Below, in pieces: positions 24,601 through 36,600 of a stretch of DNA of 64,000 bases. The position numbers were made by a program, and so were the translations under genes. A model generated the notes under the pieces. The model ran no database searches. It worked only from the letters and a program-made list of their open reading frames with translations, and was not told the DNA's origin. The DNA is from Gnetum montanum (lineage: Eukaryota > Streptophyta > Gnetopsida > Gnetales > Gnetaceae). Every line of letters starts with the position of its first letter. The first letter of the stretch is position 1. Where the stretch lies: NCBI GenBank assembly GCA_015680685.1, contig MNCI01022408.1:108019-172018 (forward strand), written 5' to 3'.

Positions 24601-24830
24601 TATGCTAGCAATAGTTGGGACTACCGCTAGCCTAGCATAATCCTTCTCTCCTTTCAACATAGTCTTGGTGTCTTGCCCAAAAACTATCACACTTGGCCAT
24701 ATTCTGGAGTTGTATGATGCATAAGTCAAGGTCTAGGAGAGATAATATGGATGTTGTAATTATTCTATGGTCTTAGGTTAACTACTCTTAATGTAGTCTA
24801 GCTTGAAGACTGACTACTCTCAGCATAGTC
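21690..24830 (+). repeat. Diverged ~190-bp tandem array, about 17 units, with a palindromic word
   Basis: Each unit has a word pair such as ggactacactaggc ... gggactatgctggcccagcatagtccc. Pairs occur near 21702, 21890, 22090, 22272, 22455, 22649, 22850, 23010, 23203, 23397, 23593, 23782, 23963, 24168, 24380, 24595 and 24790; steps are 160-215 bp, mean about 193. Intervening DNA (for example gaattttgactcatttgccaagg) is repeated as well. GACTATGCTGG and CCAGCATAGTC are reverse complements; the clearest full palindrome is near 24168. Plus-strand phase agrees with the downstream antisense gene. The related array in L is on the opposite strand. Confidence 0.85.
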
Positions 24831-25099
24831 ATGGCATTTTCATTATTTTTGGAGCACCTAGTGTAGGGCCCAGTTAAAACTAGAATTCTTTTAGAAAAAA
24901 TCTTAGCACAACTCCAATGTAGTCCTATTTTCCATTTTAATCTCAAGTGAAGTGGAGTTCCTAGAAGGAAGCCAAGTTTTTGGGTTTGATGCCTAGGTTT
25001 AAGTAGGAGCACTTGTAGAAATTTTCCAAAAATCACACTATCTTCCTACTTCCTTGCTTTTGCACCTTGTTTTGAGAGCTTTTCCATTATTATTTGTTG

Positions 25100-25373
25100 C
25101 CTACTACCCTACTCCACATAGTTGCAACTATTTTTGGACTACTAACAACATAGTCCAATTGTTGGTGAGTTTATGGCAATGTTGCCACTCCCTACCAGCT
25201 ACTGCCAATGTAGTAGTAATCACGAGTGGACTACTACTAGCATAGTCCATCCATTGGTGCCCTACTGCAACATAGTCCAACTGTTGGTGTCCTATTTCCA
25301 ACATAGTCTAACTATTTTCCACATTCCAAGGCTTATTTTGGTACCATGGGTAAGACAACGACTACTATAAGGA
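25100..25373 (+). promoter_or_regulatory. Close-packed word block before the D antisense gene
   Basis: The words tighten to a spacing of 30-50 bp: ggactactaacaacatagtcc, ctactactagcatagtcc, ctactgcaacatagtcc and atttccaacatagtc. A TATA-like tataagga lies at 25366-25373. The ctactac and acatagt parts also make up the 23-bp unit of the D 5' LTR. With the array upstream and the leader downstream, this is the likely start region of the antisense transcript; that is inference. Confidence 0.45.
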
Positions 25374-26943
25374 ATCCTTCATTGGAGGAGGTGAATGCCA
25401 CTACTAAAACTCTAGCATGCTTTCCCTATCCAAGGATTGGGAAGAGTTCTACTACCACCTTTCCCATGTACACCATTCTCATTGGTTTTTCTATCTTTTG
25501 TCATGTATTCTGTTTCTTGGTTTCTATTTTGTTTCTTAGATCTAGGCCTATATACTTGTTATTTTTTAATTTTGCATAAATAATACCTTGTATTTTGGCC
25601 ATGTCTATGTATTTTTAGAGTTATTTGGTTGCTTTCACTTTGGCAGATTTAGTTTGTAAAATAGGCTTATTATTTAAGTGCTTTTTTTATTCAAAAATTT
25701 AGTAGAATGGCCATTTTTCTTAGATCTAGAATGAAGGACTTAATAAATTTAAATTTTAACAAAATCCTACCCCTTTATTTTGATTCATTTTAAAATGGGT
25801 TAAAGTTTTTTTTGGCCATATTATGTTGAATTCATGGTTAATTTGAATTAGGTTTTATGAATTTAATACTTTTTTATGGAAAAAGCATGTTGTGAATTTT
25901 TTGAAAGAAAATGAATAATTTTTGTTAAAATGTAAAGTTTCAAATGTTTACAATTTTATTTAAGCTTTCTAATGGTTGTGGTCTCATTCAATTTGGAGTT
26001 GTAATGATGAAGTTACGGTCATTTGAGTTGAGTTGTGTAAGGATTTTGAATTTTCTATGTCATGGATAGATAGGACTCAATTTAAGCTTTCAAATAGTGG
26101 TAGAATCACTTCATTTGGAGCTCAAACAAATTTTTGGCAAATTTTTTGCTAACCCTGCATGAAAAGGGGTTCATATTGATAGCTACGCTTTGGTTGATTT
26201 GGTAATTTTCTATTTAAAAAATGAGTTATAATCTCTAATTTTTTCATGTTATGGGGATGTATTTTATCATTTTATAATTTCAACAACTATGAAATCATCA
26301 AATTTTTTTAATCAGTTAATTAGTTATGGTCATTTTTGTTTAGTTGCACAAAATTGCAGTTATAAGGCTATGATGCATTTCCCCCTTGAAAGATGGGCAA
26401 CATTGAGGTTGTGAAATTTTTTTTCTATCAATGTCCCATGATCTTGGGGATTCATTGGAATCTCAAGAAAGGGCAAGAAGTGATTTGAATCAAAATATAA
26501 TTTTTTCATATTTTTTTCTAAGTGTTTTCCTATGGCCATTTTGGTGCTAAGTGTGAAATTTAGTTGAATGTCAATTATATTCTTACATTGTGTGTTGAAA
26601 TATTTTCTAACTGTAGAATTACTCATGAAATTTGAGAATTTAGTTCCTATACTATAATTTTCATGTTCTTAGTCCTAAACTATCAATTCCATGTTTTTTG
26701 TTGTAATCTGTCATTGTTACAGTTTTAGTTTTAAATAGTCATTTCGTGTGAACTACTTCAAATTTTGTCTAAGTGTTGTCTTTCTATGTATAACTATTAT
26801 AAGGCTTTGGTTTTAAGTTTGCATTACTATAATTGTTATGGTTGGATGTTATAGGGCCTTCTTGAAGCCCATCTTGTTGGTGATAGAAATGGTGGGGCTG
26901 TTATGCTGCATTGACATGCCAACACCTAAATTCCTAAGCCTCA
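25374..26943 (+). other. Leader of the D antisense gene
   Basis: No long frame. It contains the blocks shared with L 560-1130 (around 25940-26290). A candidate splice acceptor gttatag ends at 26854, so the leader itself may be spliced. The stretch 25570-26840 is AT-rich and otherwise featureless. Confidence 0.45.
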
Positions 26944-29900
26944 AAATGGAGTAGGATCAACATGAGGTATGGTTTAGGGAGGGGGCCACAGAATTCTTAG
27001 CCTACCTACTTCGTAACTATAGTGTGATAGTTTGGCCACACTTGAAGTTCGAGGTGACAGTAGTAATCGTGGGGACCATCCTACCCAGATCCTCTAATTT
27101 GATTATGAAATTCATCATGGATAAACTTTATGCCCATGTGGAAGGGAAGACACATGATGACATGACTAATATGGATCCTTGTAAATTATCTCAAATTTTG
27201 GAGATGCCCAAATTTAGACAATATAACTTGAAAAAAAACCTTGATTATTGGCCATTATGCTCATACATGGTTCCAAAACCCTCTAGCACTGTCTATTACA
27301 AAGAGGGATAAGTAGTATTATTATCTTAGGTTTATGGTTATTTTCTATCATTGTGTATTTAGGTTATAACTATGTATGATTTGTTGTTTTACTTCCCTAT
27401 AGGTTCAAGATGGATGATCAAGGCCAAATCAGAGCTAATCACCTTTTGCTTGTAGCTCATACAACTCTAGAGGTGTTCACTCACATTCCAACCATGAGGC
27501 TTGCAGTGTTGGAGAAATTGCATGGTGACCTTGAAAGTAACATTGAACATTACCCTAAGGCCTACAAGAGATGCCTAGCAAATGGGAACATAGATAGCTA
27601 GTGGGCCAACCCATCTCTTAATGATTTAGAATTGGACCCACAACCCAAAGCTACTATGATGCCTAAGTCATATAGGCAAAGTAAGTGTTATTAATTTTTT
27701 GATTTTATGCTAACATTTTTCTAGTTATATAGTCATTATGCTATTTTAGTCTTTGTTGTTTATGTAGTTATATTTGTTGTAATTTGTTGCACCTATGCGA
27801 AGGTGCTATGTTGCAGTGGCACTTCATCTATTGAAGTTATGATTATCACTTCAAGATGTATGGAGAAGACCTTGATCCTTAAGTTTAGTGAGGTGGAATT
27901 CTCACAAGGCTAGTTATTTGATCAAGTGCCCAATGCTATACATGCGAGGGTCATCCATGCAAGCCTGTTTGACCTCTTCATGATCCCAAGCCTAATCATT
28001 CCTACTATAGAAATGTTAAACATTCTTAACTTCTTTAACAAAGGAGTTCAAAGATCTATCACTCATGCTCACAATATGATTATTATTTTGGACATCAATG
28101 TATCCACATTTAGTGACCTCTTTAGTGTCTCAAATGATGGCATGTCAGTTATTATCAAAGCAGTATGGAGATGGATCATCGAGAAGAAGTGAAAGAATGA
28201 TTAGACACTCATCATGGTAGTAAGAAATACTCTCTAAGAGAGATCAAATTACCATTGATTAGGGAGATGTATCCTTATTCTAATCCTAGGCATTTCTTAA
28301 GTTAATATCATAGGGAAATATCTTGGATGTGAAATAGGCTTGGTCCATGAAGCAAGTACTCACTAAGGGCACCAAATTCAACTAGGTCATGCACTTAGTT
28401 TTTGGGCTTCGATTGGAGGTCCAAAAACTTCACGAGAACCTCACTATGAAGTGCTATGTGCCTTTTGCATTCTTTGTAACTTACTTGAATAGGTTTTTAT
28501 AATTTTTGGTGGTGAGAAAGGATGGATGATGGGCTACCCCGGATCCATCCTAATTTGACAAACCTTGCATGAAGCTTCTTGCTTCAACCACCAAGGCCCA
28601 AGATCCACCAAAAGCTATCACCACCAAGGACCTTGATGGAAAATGTTGTAGATCTCCTGACTGCATTGGGGCTAAGCCTCTCACTATACCAACTAGCATC
28701 AAGAAGGTTTGGAGATTATGTGCAAAGGCTAAGGGTACAACTAGGAAGAAACTTAAGAGATCTTTGGTAGACCACACAACGCTAGCAATTGGGAAGACTC
28801 TTAAGAAGAAAATAATCATCAAGCCTAGAGAGATGCAAATTTACAACAGAGGTATGTATTTTGTCAATTTTTTGCTTTATTGTTACTTTTCTAAAATGCT
28901 ATAGTTGATTTGCGGTTTCATATAATATACTAAGCTATTCATGGTTAATGCCTCTTGCAGATAAACAATAGGAACAAGAAGCTATAGCAATAGTAGCCAC
29001 TACTGAAGTGGAGTAAAGGCATCAAGAGGAGGAGGAGATGTAGTATCAAGAGGAAGAGATATTGAAGCATTATTAGGATGATGTGTTGGAGAATGAGGGT
29101 TTGCCTCCCTTTCCTTCTATGGGTGCTTTTGATGCCATGCAAAAGGATTTAGAGTTGAATGAACCCCCTATTGTCATGCATAGTGACTTCCTAGCTACTT
29201 ATAATTTTTCATTCTAAGTGTTATATATGTTATGTTTCATTGATTCCTATTTATTAATGGTCATAATCATTGATTATTTAGCACACCTTGTTATAGCTCA
29301 AGAGCCATAGGAAAAAGCAACCACTTCTACCCTCCATATGCAACAATGGGTGGAAACCCCTAATAAATTAGAATTTATGCGAGGTGTAGCTAAAGATATG
29401 ATCAGCCAGTTACAAAATATAGCTCTTGAGATTATTAAAAATTTTAGCTCATTTGGCCTTTAATATTTTTTATATTTTTTATTTGTTACTTGGTTTTCAT
29501 GGTTATGTAGTTTTTTGTTGTTGTTTGGTTTCATTTTGTTGGATTTCATTCTATGTTGGTTACAATGCCTAACCTAAGATGGGATCCCGACAAGTCAGTT
29601 AAGGTCAATGCATTACCTTCCTTACCTTCCACTATGGAGAATGTTCTATGTAATCTATATGATGATGCCACTTGATGTGCACTCTCATGTGCAAAGTCTT
29701 TGTGGGAATGTAGATGTTCTAATGAGTTCCTATGGGAACAAGTCATAACATTGAAGGAGGAGAGCAAAACATCAAAAGAGGAGGTAACATACCTCAAGGA
29801 CCATAGAGACTTCATAAAGGCTCAAGTAAATAATAAAGAATCTTTACACAGTAAGGAGATGCTTTGGTCTCGCTACTAGAATGCACTTCAAAGCAAGGTC

Positions 29901-30535
29901 CCCCTTGCTAGAGAAATCATACAACAAAACCTTCAGATCGATCTCATCAACCTACAAGGCTAGTGAGTGAAAGGACTATTACATTTAGGCCCTTGAGTGG
30001 CATCGTAAACACAAGGACCACAAGAGGATCTATAAGGTTGAGCGAGATGCTTACCTTAAGTGGCTATAAGAGGAGTCTATGGAGAGGTAGAAGCTAGAGT
30101 TGTTTATGATGGGAATTAATGCGAAGGATGTCTATAAGATATTTACAAATAATGTAGCTATAGCTACTCCTCCTACTCATCAAATTACTATTGCCACAGG
30201 GAAGGCCATCTTAGCCACATTTTCACATGACCTCCCTACATGGACCGTTGTTGACAGCACTAGTATCCTCATAGGTTTTGATCTTGGGAACATTGACTAG
30301 GCAAAAATATCTAAGATGAACTCCTCCACTATCTAGAGGTTAGCCCTTAGAACATACTGCTCCAAAACCATCTTAGGTTAGTCCATATAATTTTAATTTC
30401 ATTAATTTTCTTTTCAATGTTTATTGGTTGCTAATTGGTTTTGGTCTTGTCATGTTATAGGCATCAAAAGACATCGACAACCCCAATGGTGGGGATAAAG
30501 ATGATGATCCACCTTCTTCACTAGATGCTCCATAG
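26944..30535 (+). pseudogene. Antisense multi-exon gene of element D, decayed
   Basis: Plus-strand gene inside a minus-strand element. Open pieces: 26944-27308 (VIVWPHLKFEVTVVIVGTIL), 27403-27680 (MDDQGQIRANHLLLVAHTTL), about 27803-28851 (two frames; ARVIHASLFDLFMIPSL, later basic KKLKRSLVDHTT), 28961-29215 (Gln/Glu-rich), 29282-29461, about 29570-30376 (coiled-coil-like, ITLKEESKTSKEEVTYLKDH) and 30461-30535. GT-AG introns are likely between them. The best is 28852-28960: donor gtatgt, tactaag at 28928, acceptor cctcttgcag. Joining there keeps one frame, whose few stops are TAG or TAA where Gln is plausible. The product is unknown. Like ORF X, it has an N-terminal domain, a basic middle and a coiled-coil end, but no clear homology. 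Confidence 0.6.
28852..28960 (+). other. Intron of the D antisense gene
   Basis: 109 bp with donor GTATGT, a T-rich interior, branch-like TACTAAG (28928-28934, 26 bases before the acceptor) and acceptor TTGCAG. The upstream exon ends in phase 1 and the joined codon leads into an open Gln/Glu-rich frame. Other candidates: about 27313-27402 (acceptor ccctatag), 27681-27816 (donor GTAAGT, acceptor TTGCAG), an acceptor at 29281 and 30377-30460 (donor GTTAGT, acceptor GTTATAG); their phases are less clean. Confidence 0.6.
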
Positions 30536-30883
30536 TTCCATCAGTTGCTTCTTTTATGCCCATTTTAGTTTTAGTTGATGTGATTTTTTTTATGTTGATG
30601 ATGTATGGTTAGTGTTAGTCAAAATAGTTTATTTTTTTGAATATTTATTTTCCTATGGCTATGATATTATGGAAATTTTAACTTTAACTTTAATTTTAAA
30701 TGTTAAGTTTTAATTCAAGTTATGATGTTATAGAATTATTGGTTTTTATATATTATTACACTACGTTGTAATTTATGCTTTGGCTACATTGGCTAGACTT
30801 GGTCATCACGCAATAGAAGGTTAAAATAGTTCTAGAATAAAGTCATAAACTAAAGTGAAAATGAGGTATAAGGTTATTTACCA

Positions 30884-31025
30884 GTTTTAGGCCATGGTGG
30901 GCCATGTCGTATTTGCTAGTTTAAGGCCATGGTGGGCCACAATGCCAATATAAGATCTTAGTAGACCACAAAGCCAATTTAAGGTCTTAGTGGACCACAA
31001 TGCCAATTTAAGGTCTTAGCGGACC
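30884..31025 (-). repeat. 29-bp tandem repeat, about five copies
   Basis: Units of the form ccaatttaaggtcttagtgg with a ggaccac tail, 29-30 bp each. They are the reverse complement of the repeats at 3319-3412 in L. They lie between the D protease and the 3' end of the antisense gene. Confidence 0.8.
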
Positions 31026-31253
31026 GTAGAGAATACAAAAGAAAAATTTTTTTATGATGCCTATTCTTTAAGCAGAAGTAAAAAGGGTTTAAAAGTAAAT
31101 GGACATAAAACAAAATAAATTCTAGGCCACCATCAAATTTAAATTTAAAGCCAAGAGAAATGAAATGGTACCAATAAGTAAATTTTAATCCATGCTATCA
31201 AGTTATGAATATTATAACATCACAAGCTACAAACACATAGGATATGAGAAGGA

Positions 31254-34200
31254 TTAGGAGCCTATATTACTTTTGCAAGTGTTTCCTAATCTTTCAAAGA
31301 TTAGGGAAAGTGTATGGCCTATTTTGCACAAGCTTATGCTCTCCATCACCTTCATGAACAATGTTGAAGGGTAGTTCTCCCCATGACACATCAATGGGTT
31401 CCTTGTTATTTGCTTCTGTTTCTTTGGTCCCATCATTTCTCTTGATTTCATGGCTAATGATGGGAGTTTCTTCTTGAAATTTCACTTTGAATCCTTGCAC
31501 TACATTGAATTGTTAATGGCTAAGGGAACCATCTGTTTTCCATGGATAATGATTTCACCTCCCTTGTAAGGGAGGTGAAGTTCTAGTGAATAGGTGAAGA
31601 CAAAACCCACAATTAGGCTAGCCAAGGTATTTTCAAGATGAGGTTGCATCCTGGTGTTTCTTCCATCACCAAGAAATCTGCTATTATGGGGAATTGTTCC
31701 CCTTCCATAAAATCTAAAGAAATTAAACCTTTAACAAAACCCATGATCCGTTAAAGGATTTAAGGGCTATAGTCAAGGTACATTACATTTGCTCAATTAG
31801 GCTCAGGCATTTAACGGTGGTATAGGGTATGACATTGGTTGTTGCCTCATCATCTACATCTACCCTATGTACTTTATATTGGCCAATGCGTATGGTTATA
31901 AAAAGAGATGCCTTGGTTACTTCACCATTTTTGGAATTCGTCTTGATTTTGCTATTGTAAAACACCAGCAATGTTGACTTTGATTCGGATGAAGAGGATA
32001 CAATGATTGCATGGATGGACTCTTCATTAGTGATGATGTCCTCGCTCATAAGAATGGATACCAACATCTTACCTAGTGCCTCACGATGAGTAGCAAAATT
32101 CATGACTAGGTCATACAAGCTCAAAGTTATGTTCTTTTGTTTTAGTGATTGTTTAACCTATTCCATTACATTAAGGATGTCTTTGTTATTAGTTGTTGAT
32201 TTGTTATGTATGACTTTCTCCATACATCCCAAAATGCAAACTTCATATTATGGTATTACTGTGACCTAGTTTTTTGGTTCTCCTCTTTAGGTTTTGGTTC
32301 TTTCCACGGTTTACTAGCTGAAGCAACCTAGGTTGTGGAAGTCATGGCAACAAATGAAGTGGGAGTCAGCTTTGGTGGGCCCACTTCCTTCCCTAACTTT
32401 GTCTACTTATTGGTCTTATTCTTAGCTTTCTACATAGCCTTATTACATTTTTTGGTTGGGGATTTCCTCTTATCCCTAGTTGGTTGTAAGGAAGAAGACA
32501 TTGCATGGGCCACCATGGGGGATTGTTCCATTGTTGGGGTAGGTTATGTTGTGGAGGATTGGGCCACCCTAATCACAAAGGATTCTTTGGGGGCTACTAA
32601 TGATGGTACCCTTACAACAAAGGAGGACCTTTTCACAGAAGCTAAAGAGCCCCTTTCATTGCAAAAAAGCACCCTAATCACACACAATTCCCTTGAAAGC
32701 CTTTGATCATTGTGGACATCAAACACCACTATGTTGTATGGGCTATTGTTAGCATTTAGGAAATCCTTGTATATGCACATTGATTGATTTTAAGGCCTAA
32801 CAGGGTTTTATGTATCTAATACTAATTCACCCTTATCAATCATCCTTTTTAGGTCATCCTTAAGTGCAAGGCAAAAATTAGTATCATGACCTAGCAACTA
32901 ATGGTAATGGCAAAAGTGGTCGAGCTTAAAGTATTTGGGTAGTGGAGGATCATCTTTGGTTACTTGAGTAGGGTCTTTTACTATTTCACATAACCTATAA
33001 TGCCTCTTATAGGCATTCGCAATCATCTATTTGTACTAGATCCTACCACTCTTCAATAGTTGGTCTAATAGTTCTAATGGCTTGAGGGGTAATTTGGTAT
33101 AGTCGGATCAATCTTTCTATGTAAAGTTAGGCCTAGAGGTAGTTGATGCAATAGCCCTAGAAGTTAAGGGTTGATTGTCATTATTGGTGGTAGGCGTCTT
33201 AGGTTGGTTATTCTTTGGCCCCTAGTTGGTTTTCTTAGTCTCCTTAGTCATAGTTACTATGGCCATATTGTTTTGCCTACCCTTTTCCTTGTCTTTGCAC
33301 ACATGTTGGTTTTTGTACCCCATGAAAGCAATATTATGGATAGCTTCAATGGCATCCTTTATGTTCTTAGTCTGGGAAAAGCCTTGACTAAGAGACCATA
33401 AGTCAAGATAATATAATTTTGATTTCATAAAATTGTTAACCACCCCTTTGAAAATAGCTAAAATGTGAGTTTTAACTATTGGCTTTGGTATCTCATTGAG
33501 CAAAGCATTCCATCATTAGATGAACTTCTGCATTAGCTCTAGGGATCCTTGCTTGACCTTCATCAATTGGTTAAGCATGGTATCAGGTTTCAAGTTATAC
33601 TTCAAATGGTTAATGAATTACGAAATCAGTTTGTCCAAGGAGGAGAGGAATCCCCTTGGCAAGGCACAGTACCAATCTAAGGCTTTTTTTGATAAAGACA
33701 TAGGAAAAATTCACATAATCATATGTAGCCATGCTTGAAACAACAAGCACTCAAAGTGAAAGATAATTAGATGTGTGTTCAAATCACCTTCACCATTGTA
33801 CTTGGTGAACTATGGCATAGTGACACTGGGGGAAGAGTTAGTAGTGGGACCATAGGGCTTATGGGGTCATCTTGATAGAAGTTCATAATCTTTACGATCT
33901 GGAACATTGAGGCTTTAAGTTTTCTTAACTCTTTAGTCAAGTCCTAGATCATATGGAAAGCCTGATCCATGCCTTAGGTTGCCCCTATTAGTTATGGAGT
34001 TTGGACAAAAGGTTGAGGCATACATTGGAAGGGCTATGACCTCATTATCAACTGTAAGATGGAAGGTAGTAGTTGTGTCATGGTTATATTTTGTGAACCA
34101 ACTATGGAAAAAGATGTTTATGCTAGTATCTAAGGCATAAATGAAACAAAGGAGGTATGTGACACCTAAGTTTCTTGGAGTTCCATGGTGGGCCCCATCT

Positions 34201-34890
34201 AGTTCATAGGGGGGTTAGTGATAGTGAGAACCACTAAGTAAGGTTGCACAATTCAAGGTTGTGTGGTAAAAGGAATTGAAAAGTTGTGAGCTGTTGGTTG
34301 TGGCATCAATTAGGTTTGATGTGTGGGTATCATCAAAGAGGGATCAACTATAATAGGATAGGAGGGAATAGAAGATGATAGCACCATGTCCATGGAGAAA
34401 ACAAAGGCATTAGGGAAGGGCTTGATGGCCTTGGGAGTTTCTTATTGGAACATTCCTCCCAGAATGTTTTTAGGCTTAGAGTCTACCCTGAACTCATCCT
34501 CCTCTTCTTGCTGTTCCTTGGATCTATGATTTTCATCCTCCTCCTCCATATCAATCAATTAGACCAAGATGCTAGCATAGATTTCATTGAGGAAAATTTG
34601 GTTATACCAAGAAGGGATATACTCTTTCCCACCCTTGTGTATGAGCTCAAACTTCCTTTTGGCTTCTACTTCTAGATGTGAAGTCAGCATGCCAGCCTAC
34701 ACATTAGCACAAATGTAGTTATATCGATCTTAATTTATGGCCAAGAACTCATGAATTTTCCCCTAACCCTCAAAGACTGCCTATTACTCCATGATAGTAG
34801 GGTCCTTGGGTCATATATCCTTATGGCTTGTTGGCTGGACCCACCGTCACTGAACGTGAAAGGTAGTTTGGTCAATTGTTGGCAAGACAT
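31254..34890 (-). pseudogene. Gag-protease of element D
   Basis: The minus-strand frame starts at an ATG (34890; MSCQQLTKLPFTFSDGGSSQ). A Pro/Gln-rich and coiled-coil-like region (about 34680-33900; DLTKELRKLKASM) is followed by the gag core (about 33830-33400: KYNGEGDLNTHL, FFPMSLSKKALDWY and LNQLMKVKQGSLELMQKF, read across damaged positions). A spacer leads to the retroviral-type aspartic protease near 31970-31780 with VDVDDEATTNVIPYTT; the usual D-[ST]-G appears as DDE. An additional stretch (31500-31254) carries ISHEIKRNDGTKE. Stops and frame changes are common. As expected for Ogre-type elements, RT does not follow directly; the 29-bp repeats and the antisense gene come next. Confidence 0.75.
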
Positions 34891-34984
34891 GTTACAAGTG
34901 ATGATTTTTTGGCATTTTTACTACTTTCAATAGAAATTTAGTAAGTAGGGTAAACTACTATCATAGTAGGCTAAAATGAAAATG

Positions 34985-35105
34985 CAATAGGAAATGACTA
35001 CTAAGTGGAAATGGATGTCATAGTAGGAATGGAGTTCAATGGAATGGTGTTGAATGGAATCAGGTTCAATGAAATGGCATTGAATGGAATTGACTCTAAT
35101 GGTAG
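34985..35105. repeat. Short tandem repeat around TTGAATGGAAT
   Basis: About five imperfect copies of ttgaatggaat / ttcaatggaatgg in the leader of element D. Low complexity and noncoding. Confidence 0.65.
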
Positions 35106-35113
35106 TCAACCTA

Positions 35114-35262
35114 CTACTATTAGTGTAGTTAGTCAAATACTATCAACATAGCTACCAACTACAACTAGTATAGCCTGCTAACTCTACTATCTGCGTAGTT
35201 ACCAAATACTATTAGCATAGTCTGCTAACTACTGTCAACATAGTTGCCAACTACTATCAGGG
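35114..35262 (-). repeat. 22-23-bp tandem array in the leader of D, about 6.5 copies
   Basis: Units of the type ctactatcaacatagttgcc plus caa, varying at several bases. The same unit makes the U3 array of the D LTR (36370-36562). It lies between the LTR end and the gag start. A TATA-like CTATAAAG on the minus strand is at 35271-35264, on the far side of the array from gag. Confidence 0.7.
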
Positions 35263-35419
35263 CTTTATAGGAAAATGGGATTTAATAGAATGGGTGTTGT
35301 AGTCGATAGGAAAATGACATCAATGAGTTTTTTGGACAAGAATTTGGATAGAGACCCTCCTTCTAGCATCAAAAAACTATTACAACCAAAAAAATTGATT
35401 GCTAGAAAATCAAAGGATT

Positions 35420-36600
35420 TGGTGTAGCGGCCTCAACCCCGAATCCTAAGGGCCTCCACAAAAATAGGATCTAGGATACCCTAGATTGTCTTGTTGATCA
35501 CCCAGGGACTTACAAAATGTCAAATAGGATTGGTTTTGGAACTATAAACATAAGTAGAAATGTAGATAGAAATGGCCCACTAAAAACATAGATAGAAGTG
35601 ACCTATTGAAAGTGGCATACTAAAAATGAAAATGGAAAATGAAATTGCAATTATAGAGATAAAAATAGAAATAGAAATAGATACCAAAATTTTCACAACA
35701 TGAACCACCAAATTTATAAAAGAGATTGAGTTTACAATGTACAAGTTTGTGCCAAGGGCATAGGAAGTTGCTCACCAAAGCTTGAAGTCCATTAGAAAAG
35801 GCTACCTCCACAATCCAGTTTCTTTCTAGTTTCAAACTACGACAAATTTTCCTTAATTTCCACCAAATCTATTGCATGGAAATTGGACTGGTGTTGCATG
35901 TTTGAAGAAATGGAAACTATGTGGAAGTCTTTGTGCCCAGTGTAGTCCTAGTTTCTACCACCAAATGGCACTACCAAGTGAGGATGTAATGGCTACAATG
36001 GGTTTTGATGACTGCCAATGGAGATGGAAATGGGATGGGATTTGCACTTTTAGCAATAATGAGAATTATGTAGGGATGTCTACACCTAGCGTAGTGCTAG
36101 TTTCTACTACTGAATATGTAGTTGGGTTACAAATGGATTTGATGGATAAATGGCCATGAAAATGGGAAATGTTATTGCTGCAAAATTGTTTTGAAATGCC
36201 AAAGTGCTTAGAATGCCAAATAGTATTGGAATGCCCAAAATGCTCAAAATGCAATGAATTCCAACCCAAGAAATGGTGTCAATGTTGGATTTTTATAGGT
36301 TTAGGGTTATCATTTTTGGGTCTATCATTGATTGCTAAAAAATTGGTGTTGATTATGGGTTGCAACGGTTACTACTACCAACATAGTTACCCATCTATTG
36401 CCAGTCAACTACTACTAGAGTAGTTACTCATCTACTATTAGTGTAGTTGGTCAACTACTACCAATGTAGTTGCCTATCTACTATCAACATAGTTGATCAA
36501 CTATTGTTAGCATAGTTGGTCATCTACTACTAGTGTAATTGGTCATCTACTACCAACATAGTTGGTATTTGTGATAAGTCTAGAATGGACTGCACTCACA
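35420..36600 (-). repeat. 5' LTR of element D (approximate limits)
   Basis: Minus strand: U3 with the 23-bp array (36562-36370), TATA box ACCTATAAAA at 36300-36291, then a long R/U5. The end near 35520-35410 (taagtccctgggtgat, attcggggttgagg) matches the 3' end of the L LTR. I could not place the exact termini or a primer-binding site. Confidence 0.55.
36370..36562 (-). repeat. 23-bp tandem array in the U3 of D, eight copies
   Basis: Eight units of the form ctactaccaacatagttgg plus tcat; most are exactly 23 bp. The inner part ccaacatagttgg is close to a perfect palindrome. It lies immediately upstream of the D TATA box on the minus strand. Confidence 0.85.

Larger units (their letters stand above)
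21590..36600 (-). mobile_element. Tat/Ogre-like Ty3/gypsy element D with an antisense gene
   Basis: Sense strand minus: 5' LTR (about 36600-35420), leader, gag-protease (34890-31254), 29-bp repeats (31025-30884), then a region carrying a gene on the opposite strand (26944-30535) and a ~190-bp tandem array (25340-21590). RT, RNaseH and integrase are not visible; the left side is cut off by the J LTR and the N at 21570. It is related to L through the 29-bp repeats, the LTR end and the array/leader type. Taken together, L and D suggest a parent with the order gag-protease, 29-bp repeats, antisense cassette, array, 29-bp repeats, pol, LTR; that order is inferred. Confidence 0.65.

Noticed and set aside
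21690-24830. CRISPR-like array
   Set aside because: Regularly spaced repeats are present, but the spacers are themselves repeated, the units are ~190 bp and diverged, and the setting is a plant retroelement.
32335-32706. A 123-codon open frame on the plus strand
   Set aside because: It is antisense to the gag-protease frame of element D and has a hydrophobic, compositionally odd product without a recognisable motif.
34985-35105. Telomeric or centromeric satellite of the GGAAT type
   Set aside because: Only about five imperfect copies, located in the leader of an element; simple local slippage is enough to explain it.
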